Below are positions 10,770 to 23,138 of a stretch of DNA of 64,000 nucleotides, in pieces. Location: NCBI GenBank assembly GCA_916610825.1, contig OU744446.1, positions 21,647,223-21,711,222 on the forward strand, given 5' to 3'. How positions within the stretch are numbered: the first letter of the stretch is position 1; each line of letters opens with the position of its first letter. The DNA is from Haliclystus octoradiatus. Its lineage: Eukaryota > Cnidaria > Staurozoa > Stauromedusae > Haliclystidae. Position numbers and translations under genes: made by a program. The notes beneath the pieces are model-generated. The model saw only the letters and a list, made by a program, of their open reading frames with translations. It was not told where the DNA came from and ran no database searches.

Positions 10770-13360
10770 CATTGTCTTAAGTCATTTTGAGCTGTTTTTG
10801 TAAAATTCGAATTCCCTTGGGAATTAAGCATTGTTTTAGGTCAATTTGAGCTGTTTTTGAAAAATTTGAATTCCCTTGGGAATTAAGCATTGTTTTAGGT
10901 TATTTTGAGCTGTTTTTGTAAAATTCGAATTCCCTTGGGAATTAAGCATTGTTTTTGTCATTTTGAGCTGATTTTGTAAAATTCGAATTCCCTTGGGAAT
11001 TAAGCATTGTTTTAAGTCATTTTGAGCTGTTTTTGTAAAATTCGAATTCCCTTGGGAATTAAGCATTGTTTTAGGTCATTTTAAGCTGTTTTTGAAAAAT
11101 TCGAATTCCCTTGGGAATTAAGCATTGTTTTAGGTCATTTTGAGCTGTTTTTGAAAAATTTGAATTCCTTTGGGAATAAAGCATTGTTTTAGGTCATTTT
11201 GAGCTGTTTTTGTAAAATTCGAATTCCCTTGGGAACTGGGCATTGTTTTTGGTCATTTTGAGCTGTTTTTGAAAAATTCAAATTCCCTTTGGAATTAAGC
11301 ATTGTTTTATGTCATTTTGAGCTGTTTTTGAAAAATTCAAATTCCCTTGGGAATTAAGCATTGTTTTAGGTCATTTTGAGCTGTTTTTGAAAAATTCGAA
11401 TTCCCTTGGGAATTAAGCATTGTTTTAGGTCATTTTGAGCTGTTTTTGTAAAATTCGAATTCCCTTGGGAATTAAGCATTGTTTTTGTCATTTTGAGCTG
11501 ATTTTGTAAAATTCGAATTCCCTTGGGAATTAAGCATTGTTTTAAGTCATTTTGAGCTGTTTTTGTAAAATTCGAATTCCCTTGGGAATTAAGCATTGTT
11601 TTAGGTCATTTTGAGCTGTTTTTGTAAAATTCGAATTCCCTTGGGAATTAAGCATTGTTTTTGTCATTTTGAGCTGATTTTGTAAAATTCGAATTCCCTT
11701 GGGAATTAAGCATTGTTTTAAGTCATTTTGAGCTGTTTTTGTAAAATTCGAATTCCCTTGGGAATTAAGCATTGTTTTAGGTCATTTTGAGCTGTTTTTG
11801 AAAAATTTAAATTCCCTTGGGAACTGGGCATTGTTTTTGGTCATTTTGAGCTGTTTTTGAAAAATTCAAATTCCCTTGGGAATTAAGCATTGTTTTAAGT
11901 CATTTTGAGCTGTTTTTGTAAAATTCGAATTCCCTTGGGAATTAAGCATTGTTTTAGGTCATTTTGAGCTGTTTTTGTAAAATTCGAATTCCCTTGGGAA
12001 CTGGGCATTGTTTTTGGTCATTTTGAGCTGTTTTTGAAAAATTCAAATTCCCTTGGGAATTAAGCATTGTTTTTGTCATTTTGAGCTGATTTTGTAAAAT
12101 TCGAATTCCCTTGGGAATTAAGCATTGTTTTAGGTCATTTTGAGCTATTTTTGAAAAATTTGAATTCCCTTGGGAATTAAGCATTGTTTTAGGTCATTTG
12201 GAGCTGTTTTTGTGAAATTCGAATTCCCTTGGGAACTGGGCATTGCTTTTGTCATTTTGAGCTGATTTTGTAAAATTCGAATTCCCTTGGGAATTAAGCA
12301 TTGTCTTAAGTCATTTTGAGCTGTTTTTGTAAAATTCGAATTCCCTTGGGAATTAAGCATTGTTTTAGGTCATTTTGAGCTGTTTTTGAAAAATTTGAAT
12401 TCCCTTGGGAACTGGGCATTGTTTTTGGTCATTTTGAGCTGTTTTTGAAAAATTCAAATTCCCTTGGGAATTAAGCATTGTTTTAAGTCATTTTGAGCTG
12501 TTTTTGTAAAATTCGAATTCCCTTGGGAATTAAGCATTGTTTTAGGTCATTTTGAGCTGTTTTTGTAAAATTCGAATTCCCTTGGGAACTGGGCATTGTT
12601 TTTGGTCATTTTGAGCTGTTTTTGAAAAATTCAAATTCCCTTTGGAATTAAGCATTGTTTTATGTCATTTTGAGCTGTTTTTGAAAAATTCAAATTCCCT
12701 TGGGAATTAAGCATTGTTTTAGGTCATTTTGAGCTGTTTTTGAAAAATTCGAATTCCCTTGGGAATTAAGCATTGTTTTAGGTCATTTTGAGCTGTTTTT
12801 GTAAAATTCGAATTCCCTTGGGAATTAAGCATTGTTTTTGTCATTTTGAGCTGATTTTGTAAAATTCGAATTCCCTTGGGAATTAAGCATTGTTTTAAGT
12901 CATTTTGAGCTGTTTTTGTAAAATTCGAATACCCTTGGGAATTAAGCATTGTTTTAGGTCATTTTGAGCTGTTTTTGAAAAATTTGAATTCCCTTGGGAA
13001 CTGGGCATTGTTTTTGGTCATTTTGAGCTGTTTTTGAAAAATTCAAATTCCCTTGGGAATTAAGCATTGTTTTAAGTCATTTTGAGCTGTTTTTGTAAAA
13101 TTCGAATTCCCTTGGGAATTAAGCATTGTTTTAGGTCATTTTGAGCTATTTTTGAAAAATTTGAATTCCCTTGGGAATTAAGCATTGTTTTAGGTCATTT
13201 GGAGCTGTTTTTGTGAAATTCGAATTCCCTTGGGAACTGGGCATTGCTTTTGTCATTTTGAGCTGATTTTGTAAAATTCGAATTCCCTTGGGAATTAAGC
13301 ATTGTCTTAAGTCATTTTGAGCTGTTTTTGAAAAATTCGAATTCCCTTGGGAATTAAGCA
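10770..13360 (+). repeat. Core block, copy 2 of the 2,708-bp-offset duplication
   Basis: Follows copy 1 with nearly the same marker order. Differences are local. Near 11,970-12,120 the monomer arrangement around a TTTTTGTCATT unit differs from 9,250-9,430, and the rare TTCTAGGTCATTTTATGCTG monomer at 9,244 has no counterpart here. Homology ends near 13,360, where copy 1 continues into a GTCTTAAG monomer and copy 2 into a CCTTTGGAATT monomer. Confidence 0.8.
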
Positions 13361-13429
13361 TTGTTTTAGGTTATTTTGAGCTGTTTTTGAAAAATTCGAA
13401 TTCCCTTGGGAACTGGGCATTGTTTTTGG

Positions 13430-15486
13430 TCATTTTGAGCTGTTTTTGAAAAATTCAAATTCCCTTTGGAATTAAGCATTGTTTTATGTCATTTTGAGCT
13501 GTTTTTGAAAAATTCAAATTCCCTTGGGAATTAAGCATTGTTTTAGGTCATTTTGAGCTGTTTTTGAAAAATTCGAATTCCCTTGGGAATTAAGCATTGT
13601 ATTAGGTCATTTTGAGCTGTTTTTGTAAAATTCGAATTCCCTTGGGAATTAAGCATTGTTTTTGTCATTTTGAGCTGATTTTGTAAAATTCGAATTCCCT
13701 TGGGAATTAAGCATTGTTTTAAGTCATTTTGAGCTGTTTTTGTAAAATTCGAATTCCCTTGGGAATTAAGCATTGTTTTAGGTCATTTTGAGCTGTTTTT
13801 GAAAAATTTGAATTCCCTTGGGAACTGGGCATTGTTTTTGGTCATTTTGAGCTGTTTTTGAAAAATTCAAATTCCCTTGGGAATTAAGCATTGTTTTAAG
13901 TCATTTTGAGCTGTTTTTGTAAAATTCGAATTCCCTTGGGAATTAAGCATTGTTTTAGGTCATTTTGAGCTATTTTTGAAAAATTTGAATTCCCTTGGGA
14001 ATTAAGCATTGTTTTAGGTCATTTGGAGCTGTTTTTGTGAAATTCGAATTCCCTTGGGAACTGGGCATTGCTTTTGTCATTTTGAGCTGATTTTGTAAAA
14101 TTCGAATTCCCTTGGGAATTAAGCATTGTCTTAAGTCATTTTGAGCTGTTTTTGTAAAATTCGAATTCCCTTGGGAATTAAGCATTGTTTTAGGTCAATT
14201 TGAGCTGTTTTTGAAAAATTTGAATTCCCTTGGGAATTAAGCATTGTTTTAGGTTATTTTGAGCTGATTTTGTAAAATTCGAATTCCCTTGGGAATTAAG
14301 CATTGTTTTAGGTCAATTTGAGCTGTTTTTGAAAAATTTGAATTCCCTTGGGAATTAAGCATTGTTTTAGGTCATTTGGAGCTGTTTTTGTGAAATTCGA
14401 ATTCCCTTGGGAACTGGGCATTGCTTTTGTCATTTTGAGCTGATTTTGTAAAATTCGAATTCCCTTGGGAATTAAGCATTGTCTTAAGTCATTTTGAGCT
14501 GTTTTTGTAAAATTCGAATTCCCTTGGGAATTAAGCATTGTTTTAGGTCAATTTGAGCTGTTTTTGAAAAATTCGAATTCCCTTGGGAACTGGGCATTGT
14601 TTTTGGTCATTTTGAGCTGTTTTTGAAAAATTCAAATTCCCTTTGGAATTAAGCATTGTTTTATGTCATTTTGAGCTGTTTTTGAAAAATTCAAATTCCC
14701 TTGGGAATTAAGCATTGTTTTAGTTCATTTTGAGCTGTTTTTGAAAAATTCGAATTCCCTTGGGAATTAAGCATTGTATTAGGTCATTTTGAGCTGTTTT
14801 TGTAAAATTCGAATTCCCTTGGGAATTAAGCATTGTTTTTGTCATTTTGAGCTGATTTTGTAAAATTCGAATTCCCTTGGGAATTAAGCATTGTTTTAAG
14901 TCATTTTGAGCTGTTTTTGTAAAATTCGAATTCCCTTGGGAATTAAGCATTGTTTTAGGTCATTTTGAGCTGTTTTTGAAAAATTTGAATTCCCTTGGGA
15001 ACTGGGCATTGTTTTTGGTCATTTTGAGCTGTTTTTGAAAAATTCAAATTCCCTTGGGAATTAAGCATTGTTTTAGGTCATTTTGAGCTGTTTTTGTAAA
15101 ATTCGAATTCCCTTGGGAATTAAGCATTGTTTTAGGTCATTTTGAGCTATTTTTGAAAAATTTGAATTCCCTTGGGAATTAAGCATTGTTTTAGGTCATT
15201 TGGAGCTGTTTTTGTGAAATTCGAATTCCCTTGGGAACTGGGCATTGCTTTTGTCATTTTGAGCTGATTTTGTAAAATTCGAATTCCCTTGGGAATTAAG
15301 CATTGTCTTAAGTCATTTTGAGCTGTTTTTGTAAAATTCGAATTCCCTTGGGAATTAAGCATTGTTTTAGGTCAATTTGAGCTGTTTTTGAAAAATTTGA
15401 ATTCCCTTGGGAATTAAGCATTGTTTTAGGTTATTTTGAGCTGATTTTGTAAAATTCGAATTCCCTTGGGAATTAAGCATTGTTTT
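13430..15486 (+). repeat. Tandem 1,177-bp (20-monomer) duplication
   Basis: About 13,430-14,309 is repeated at about 14,607-15,486. Shared private marks include GTATTAGGTCATT (near 13,600 and 14,777), which is rare elsewhere, TTTTTGTGAAATTCG, and a GGTTATTTTGAGCTGATTTTG monomer (near 14,254 and 15,431) that fuses the head of one class to the body of another. Confidence 0.85.
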
Positions 15487-17825
15487 AGGTCATTTTGAGC
15501 TGTTTTTGTAAAATTCGAATTCCCTTGGGAATTAAGCATTGTTTTAGGTCATTTTGAGCTGTTTTTGAAAAATTTGAATTCCCTTGGGAATTGAGCATTG
15601 TTTAAAGTCATTTTGAGCTGTTTTTGAAAAATTCAAATTCCCTTGGGAATTAAGCATTGTTTTAAGTCATTTTGAGCTGTTTTTGTAAAATTCGAATTCC
15701 CTTGGGAATTAAGCATTGTTTTAGGTCATTTTGAGCTGTTTTTGTAAAATTCGAATTCCCTTGGGAACTGGGCATTGTTTTTGGTCATTTTGAGCTGTTT
15801 TTGAAAAATTCAAATTCCCTTGGGAATTAAGCATTGTTTTAAGTCATTTTGAGCTGTTTTTGTAAAATTCGAATTCCCTTGGGAATTAAGCATTGTTTTA
15901 GGTCATTTTGAGCATTTTGGAAAAATTTGAATTCCCTTGGGAATTAAGCATTGTTTTAGGTCATTTTGAGCTGTTTTTGAAAAATTCAAATTCCCTTGGG
16001 AATTAAGCATTGTTTTAAGTCATTTTGAGCTGTTTTTGTAAAATTCGAATTCCCTTGGGAATTAAGCATTGTTTTAGGTCATTTTGAGCTATTTTTGAAA
16101 ATTTTGAATTCCCTTGGGAATTAAGCATTGTTTTAGGTCATTTGGAGCTGTTTTTGTAAAATTCGAATTCCCTTGGGAACTGGGCATTGCTTTTGTCATT
16201 TTGAGCTGATTTTGTAAAATTCGAATTCCCTTGGGAATTAAGCATTGTCTTAAGTCATTTTGAGCTGTTTTTGTAAAATTCGAATTCCCTTGGGAATTAA
16301 GCATTGTTTTAGGTCAATTTGAGCTGTTTTTGAAAAATTTGAATTCCCTTGGGAATTAAGCATTGTTTTAGGTTATTTTGAGCTGTTTTTGTAAAATTCG
16401 AATTCCCTTGGGAATTAAGCATTGTTTTTGTCATTTTGAGCTGATTTTGTAAAATTCGAATTCCCTTGGGAATTAAGCATTGTTTTAAGTCATTTTGAGC
16501 TGTTTTTGTAAAATTCGAATTCCCTTGGGAATTAAGCATTGTTTTAGGTCATTTTAAGCTGTTTTTGAAAAATTCGAATTCCCTTGGGAATTTAGCATTG
16601 TTTTAGGTCATTTTGAGCTGTTTTTGTAAAATTCGAATTTCCTTGGGAACTGGGCATTATTTTTGGTCATTTTGAGCTGTTTTTGAAAAATTCAAATTCC
16701 CTTGGGAATTAAGCATTGTTTTAGGTCATTTTGAGCTGTTTTTGAAAAATTCGAATTCCCTTGGGAATTAAGCATTGTTTTAGGTCATTTTGAGCTGTTT
16801 TTGAAAAATTTGAATTCCTTTGGGAATAAAGCATTGTTTTAGGTCATTTTGAGCTATTTTTGTAAAATTCGAATTCCCTTGGGAACTGGGCATTGTTTTT
16901 GGTCATTTTGAGCTGTTTTTGAAAAATTCAAATTCCCTTGGGAATTAAGCATTGTTTTATGTCATTTTGAGCTGTTTTTGAAAAATTCAAATTCCCTTGG
17001 GAATTAAGCATTGTTTTAGTTCATTTTGAGCTGTTTTTGAAAAATTCGAATTCCCTTGGGAATTAAGCATTGTTTTAGGTCATTTTGAGCTGTTTTTGTA
17101 AAATTCGAATTCCCTTGGGAATTAAGCATTGTTTTTGTCATTTTGAGCTGATTTTGTAAAATTCGAATTCCCTTGGGAACTGGGCATTGTTTTTGGTCAT
17201 TTTGAGCTGTTTTTGAAAAATTCAAATTCCCTTGGGAATTAAGCATTGTTTTAGGTCATTTGGAGCTGTTTTTGTAAAATTCGAATTCCCTTGGGAACTG
17301 GGCATTGCTTTTGTCATTTTGAGCTGATTTTGTAAAATTCGAATTCCCTTGGGAATTAAGCATTGTCTTAAGTCATTTTGAGCTGTTTTTGTAAAATTCG
17401 AATTCCCTTGGGAATTAAGCATTGTTTTAGGTCAATTTGAGCTGTTTTTGAAAAATTTGAATTCCCTTGGGAATTAAGCATTGTTTTAGGTTATTTTGAG
17501 CTGTTTTTGTAAAATTCGAATTCCCTTGGGAATTAAGCATTGTTTTAGGTCATTTTGAGCTATTTTTGAAAATTTTGAATTCCCTTGGGAATTAAGCATT
17601 GTTTTAGGTCATTTGGAGCTGTTTTTGTAAAATTCGAATTCCCTTGGGAACTGGGCATTGCTTTTGTCATTTTGAGCTGATTTTGTAAAATTCGAATTCC
17701 CTTGGGAATTAAGCATTGTCTTAAGTCATTTTGAGCTGTTTTTGTAAAATTCGAATTCCCTTGGGAATTAAGCATTGTTTTAGGTCAATTTGAGCTGTTT
17801 TTGAAAAATTTGAATTCCCTTGGGA
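15480..17825 (+). repeat. Core block, copy 1 of a 3,885-bp-offset duplication
   Basis: Marked by the unusual GGAATTGAGC-ATTGTTTAAAGTC monomer near 15,590 and by GAAAATTTTGAATTCC monomers (near 16,097 and 17,568), both repeated 3,884-3,885 bp downstream. A monomer near 15,913 reads GAGCATTTTGGAAAAATTTG, unique in the window, where its copy near 19,797 reads GAGCTATTTTTG. Inside the block, a 1,471-bp (25-monomer) period links 16,089 to 17,560. Confidence 0.8.
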
Positions 17826-19364
17826 ACTGGGCATTGTTTTTGGTCATTTTGAGCTGTTTTTGAAAAATTCAAATTCCCTTGGGAATTAAGCATTGTTTTA
17901 AGTCATTTTGAGCTGTTTTTGTAAAATTCGAATTCCCTTGGGAATTAAGCATTGTTTTAGGTCATTTTGAGCTATTTTTGAAAAATTTGAATTCCCTTGG
18001 GAATTAAGCATTGTTTTAGGTCATTTGGAGCTGTTTTTGTGAAATTCGAATTCCCTTGGGAACTGGGCATTGCTTTTGTCATTTTGAGCTGATTTTGTAA
18101 AATTCGAATTCCCTTGGGAATTAAGCATTGTCTTAAGTCATTTTGAGCTGTTTTTGTAAAATTCGAATTCCCTTGGGAATTAAGCATTGTTTTAGGTCAT
18201 TTTGAGCTGTTTTTGAAAAATTTGAATTCCCTTGGGAACTGGGCATTGTTTTTGGTCATTTTGAGCTGTTTTTGAAAAATTCAAATTCCCTTGGGAATTA
18301 AGCATTGTTTTAAGTCATTTTGAGCTGTTTTTGTAAAATTCGAATTCCCTTGGGAATTAAGCATTGTTTTAGGTCATTTTGAGCTATTTTTGTAAAATTC
18401 GAATTCCCTTGGGAACTGGGCATTGTTTTTGGTCATTTTGAGCTGTTTTTGAAAAATTCAAATTCCCTTTGGAATTAAGCATTGTTTTATGTCATTTTGA
18501 GCGGTTTTTGAAAAATTCAAATTCCCTTGGGAATTAAGCATTGTTTTAGTTCATTTTGAGCTGTTTTTGAAAAATTCGAATTCCCTTGGGAATTAAGCAT
18601 TGTTTTAGGTCATTTTGAGCTGTTTTTGTAAAATTCGAATTCCCTTGGGAATTAAGCATTGTTTTTGTCATTTTGAGCTGATTTTGTAAAATTCGAATTC
18701 CCTTGGGAATTAAGCATTGTTTTAAGTCATTTTGAGCTGTTTTTGTAAAATTCGAATTCCCTTGGGAATTAAGCATTGTTTTAGGTCATTTTGAGCTGTT
18801 TTTGAAAAATTTGAATTCCCTTGGGAACTGGGCATTGTTTTTGGTCATTTTGAGCTGTTTTTGAAAAATTCAAATTCCCTTGGGAATTAAGCATTGTTTT
18901 AAGTCATTTTGAGCTGTTTTTGTAAAATTCGAATTCCCTTGGGAATTAAGCATTGTTTTAGGTCATTTTGAGCTATTTTTGAAAAATTTGAATTCCCTTG
19001 GGAATTAAGCATTGTTTTAGGTCATTTGGAGCTGTTTTTGTGAAATTCGAATTCCCTTGGGAACTGGGCATTGCTTTTGTCATTTTGAGCTGATTTTGTA
19101 AAATTCGAATTCCCTTGGGAATTAAGCATTGTCTTAAGTCATTTTGAGCTGTTTTTGTAAAATTCGAATTCCCTTGGGAATTAAGCATTGTTTTAGGTCA
19201 ATTTGAGCTGTTTTTGAAAAATTTGAATTCCCTTGGGAATTAAGCATTGTTTTAGGTTATTTTGAGCTGTTTTTGTAAAATTCGAATTCCCTTGGGAATT
19301 AAGCATTGTTTTTGTCATTTTGAGCTGATTTTGTAAAATTCGAATTCCCTTGGGAATTAAGCAT
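17826..19364 (+). repeat. Core HOR segment between the two 3.9-kb-offset copies
   Basis: The segment uses the same ordered variants as 9.4-10.7 kb and 12.1-13.4 kb: GAGCTATTTTTG, CATTTGGAGCTG with TTTTTGTGAAATTCG, the GCTTTTGTCATT 58-bp monomer, GTCTTAAG, then an AACTGGGC dimer series. Minor private changes include GAGCGGTTTTTG near 18,500. No non-satellite sequence is present. Confidence 0.8.
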
Positions 19365-21710
19365 TGTTTTAGGTCATTTTGAGCTGTTTTTGTAAAATTC
19401 GAATTCCCTTGGGAATTAAGCATTGTTTTAGGTCATTTTGAGCTGTTTTTGAAAAATTTGAATTCCCTTGGGAATTGAGCATTGTTTAAAGTCATTTTGA
19501 GCTGTTTTTGAAAAATTCAAATTCCCTTGGGAATTAAGCATTGTTTTAAGTCATTTTGAGCTGTTTTTGTAAAATTCGAATTCCCTTGGGAATTAAGCAT
19601 TGTTTTAGGTCATTTTGAGCTGTTTTTGTAAAATTCGAATTCCCTTGGGAACTGGGCATTGTTTTTGGTCATTTTGAGCTGTTTTTGAAAAATTCAAATT
19701 CCCTTGGGAATTAAGCATTGTTTTAAGTCATTTTGAGCTGTTTTTGTAAAATTCGAATTCCCTTGGGAATTAAGCATTGTTTTAGGTCATTTTGAGCTAT
19801 TTTTGAAAAATTTGAATTCCCTTTGGAATTAAGCATTGTTTTAGGTCATTTTGAGCTGTTTTTGAAAAATTCAAATTCCCTTGGGAATTAAGCATTGTTT
19901 TAAGTCATTTTGAGCTGTTTTTGTAAAATTCGAATTCCCTTGGGAATTAAGCATTGTTTTAGGTCATTTTGAGCTATTTTTGAAAATTTTGAATTCCCTT
20001 GGGAATTAAGCATTGTTTTAGGTCATTTGGAGCTGTTTTTGTAAAATTCGAATTCCCTTGGGAACTGGGCATTGCTTTTGTCATTTTGAGCTGATTTTGT
20101 AAAATTCGAATTCCCTTGGGAATTAAGCATTGTCTTAAGTCATTTTGAGCTGTTTTTGTAAAATTCGAATTCCCTTGGGAATTAAGCATTGTTTTAGGTC
20201 AATTTGAGCTGTTTTTGAAAAATTTGAATTCCCTTGGGAATTAAGCATTGTTTTAGGTTATTTTGAGCTGTTTTTGTAAAATTCGAATTCCCTTGGGAAT
20301 TAAGCATTGTTTTTGTCATTTTGAGCTGATTTTGTAAAATTCGAATTCCCTTGGGAATTAAGCATTGTTTTAAGTCATTTTGAGCTGTTTTTGTAAAATT
20401 CGAATTCCCTTGGGAATTAAGCATTGTTTTAGGTCATTTTAAGCTGTTTTTGAAAAATTCGAATTCCCTTGGGAATTTAGCATTGTTTTAGGTCATTTTG
20501 AGCTGTTTTTGTAAAATTCGAATTTCCTTGGGAACTGGGCATTATTTTTGGTCATTTTGAGCTGTTTTTGAAAAATTCAAATTCCCTTGGGAATTAAGCA
20601 CTGTTTTAGGTCATTTTGAGCTGTTTTTGAAAAATTCGAATTCCCTTGGGAATTAAGCATTGTTTTAGGTCATTTTGAGCTGTTTTTGAAAAATTTGAAT
20701 TCCTTTGGGAATAAAGCATTGTTTTAGGTCATTTTGAGCTGTTTTTGAAAAATTCAAATTCCCTTGGGAATTAAGCATTGTTTTATGTCATTTTGAGCTG
20801 TTTTTGAAAAATTCAAATTCCCTTGGGAATTAAGCATTGTTTTAGTTCATTTTGAGCTGTTTTTGAAAAATTCGAATTCCCTTGGGAATTAAGCATTGTT
20901 TTAGGTCATTTTGAGCTGTTTTTGTAAAATTCGAATTCCCTTGGGAATTAAGCATTGTTTTTGTCATTTTGAGCTGATTTTGTAAAATTCGAATTCCCTT
21001 GGGAACTGGGCATTGTTTTTGGTCATTTTGAGCTGTTTTTGAAAAATTCAAATTCCCTTGGGAATTAAGCATTGTTTTAGGTCATTTGGAGCTGTTTTTG
21101 TAAAATTCGAATTCCCTTGGGAATTAAGCATTGTTTTAGGTCATTTGGAGCTGTTTTTGTAAAATTCGAATTCCCTTGGGAACTGGGCATTGCTTTTGTC
21201 ATTTTGAGCTGATTTTGTAAAATTCGAATTCCCTTGGGAATTAAGCATTGTCTTAAGTCATTTTGAGCTGTTTTTGTAAAATTCGAATTCCCTTGGGAAT
21301 TAAGCATTGTTTTAGGTCAATTTGAGCTGTTTTTGAAAAATTTGAATTCCCTTGGGAATTAAGCATTGTTTTAGGTTATTTTGAGCTGTTTTTGTAAAAT
21401 TCGAATTCCCTTGGGAATTAAGCATTGTTTTAGGTCATTTTGAGCTATTTTTGAAAATTTTGAATTCCCTTGGGAATTAAGCATTGTTTTAGGTCATTTG
21501 GAGCTGTTTTTGTAAAATTCGAATTCCCTTGGGAACTGGGCATTGCTTTTGTCATTTTGAGCTGATTTTGTAAAATTCGAATTCCCTTGGGAATTAAGCA
21601 TTGTCTTAAGTCATTTTGAGCTGTTTTTGTAAAATTCGAATTCCCTTGGGAATTAAGCATTGTTTTAGGTCAATTTGAGCTGTTTTTGAAAAATTTGAAT
21701 TCCCTTGGGA
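19365..21710 (+). repeat. Core block, copy 2 of the 3,885-bp-offset duplication
   Basis: Repeats the block beginning near 15,480, including the GGAATTGAGC monomer near 19,475 and the GAAAATTTTG monomers near 19,982 and 21,453. Near 20,730 one AACTGGGC monomer is missing, which shifts the offset to 3,826. Near 21,080-21,140 an extra CATTTGGAGC monomer restores 3,885. Whole-monomer gains and losses are what unequal exchange would produce. Confidence 0.8.
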
Positions 21711-21840
21711 ATTAAGCATTGTTTTAGGTTATTTTGAGCTGTTTTTGTAAAATTCGAATTCCCTTGGGAATTAAGCATTGTTTTTGTCATTTTGAGCTGA
21801 TTTTGTAAAATTCGAATTCCCTTGGGAATTAAGCATTGTT

Positions 21841-23138
21841 TTAAGTCATTTTGAGCTGTTTTTGTAAAATTCGAATTCCCTTGGGAATTAAGCATTGTTT
21901 TAGGTCATTTTAAGCTGTTTTTGAAAAATTCGAATTCCCTTGGGAATTTAGCATTGTTTTAGGTCATTTTGAGCTGTTTTTGTAAAATTCGAATTTCCTT
22001 GGGAACTGGGCATTATTTTTGGTCATTTTGAGCTGTTTTTGAAAAATTCAAATTCCCTTGGGAATTAAGCATTGTTTTAGGTCATTTTGAGCTGTTTTTG
22101 AAAAATTCGAATTCCCTTGGGAATTAAGCATTGTTTTAGGTCATTTTGAGCTGTTTTTGAAAAATTTGAATTCCTTTGGGAATAAAGCATTGTTTTAGGT
22201 CATTTTGAGCTATTTTTGTAAAATTCGAATTCCCTTGGGAACTGGGCATTGTTTTTGGTCATTTTGAGCTGTTTTTGAAAAATTCAAATTCCCTTGGGAA
22301 TTAAGCATTGTTTTATGTCATTTTGAGCTGTATTTGAAAAATTCAAATTCCCTTGGGAATTAAGCATTGTTTTAGTTCATTTTGAGCTGTTTTTGAAAAA
22401 TTCGAATTCCCTTGGGAATTAAGCATTGTTTTAGGTCATTTTGAGCTGTTTTTGTAAAATTCGAATTCCCTTGGGAATTAAGCATTGTTTTAAGTCATTT
22501 TGAGCTGTTTTTGTAAAATTCGAATTCCCTTGGGAATTAAGCATTGTTTTAGGTCATTTTAAGCTGTTTTTGAAAAATTCGAATTCCCTTGGGAATTTAG
22601 CATTGTTTTAGGTCATTTTGAGCTGTTTTTGTAAAATTCGAATTTCCTTGGGAACTGGGCATTATTTTTGGTCATTTTGAGCTGTTTTTGAAAAATTCAA
22701 ATTCCCTTGGGAATTAAGCATTGTTTTAGGTCATTTTGAGCTGTTTTTGAAAAATTCGAATTCCCTTGGGAATTAAGCATTGTTTTAGGTCATTTTGAGC
22801 TGTTTTTGAAAAATTTGAATTCCTTTGGGAATAAAGCATTGTTTTAGGTCATTTTGAGCTATTTTTGTAAAATTCGAATTCCCTTGGGAACTGGGCATTG
22901 TTTTTGGTCATTTTGAGCTGTTTTTGAAAAATTCAAATTCCCTTGGGAATTAAGCATTGTTTTATGTCATTTTGAGCTGTATTTGAAAAATTCAAATTCC
23001 CTTGGGAATTAAGCATTGTTTTAGGTCATTTTGAGCTGTTTTTGAAAAATTCGAATTCCCTTGGGAATTAAGCATTGTTTTAGGTCATTTTGAGCTGTTT
23101 TTGTAAAATTCGAATTCCCTTGGGAATTAAGCATTGTT
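21841..23138 (+). repeat. Exact 649-bp (11 x 59) tandem duplication
   Basis: 21,841-22,489 and 22,490-23,138 are adjacent copies at exactly 649 bp. TTTAAGCTG lies at 21,911 and 22,560. A private T-to-A change giving GCTGTATTTGAAAAATTC lies at 22,331 and 22,980. The change is otherwise seen only near 193, so its presence in both copies dates it before the duplication. The last two monomers differ by AGTTC versus AGGTC. Confidence 0.9.
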
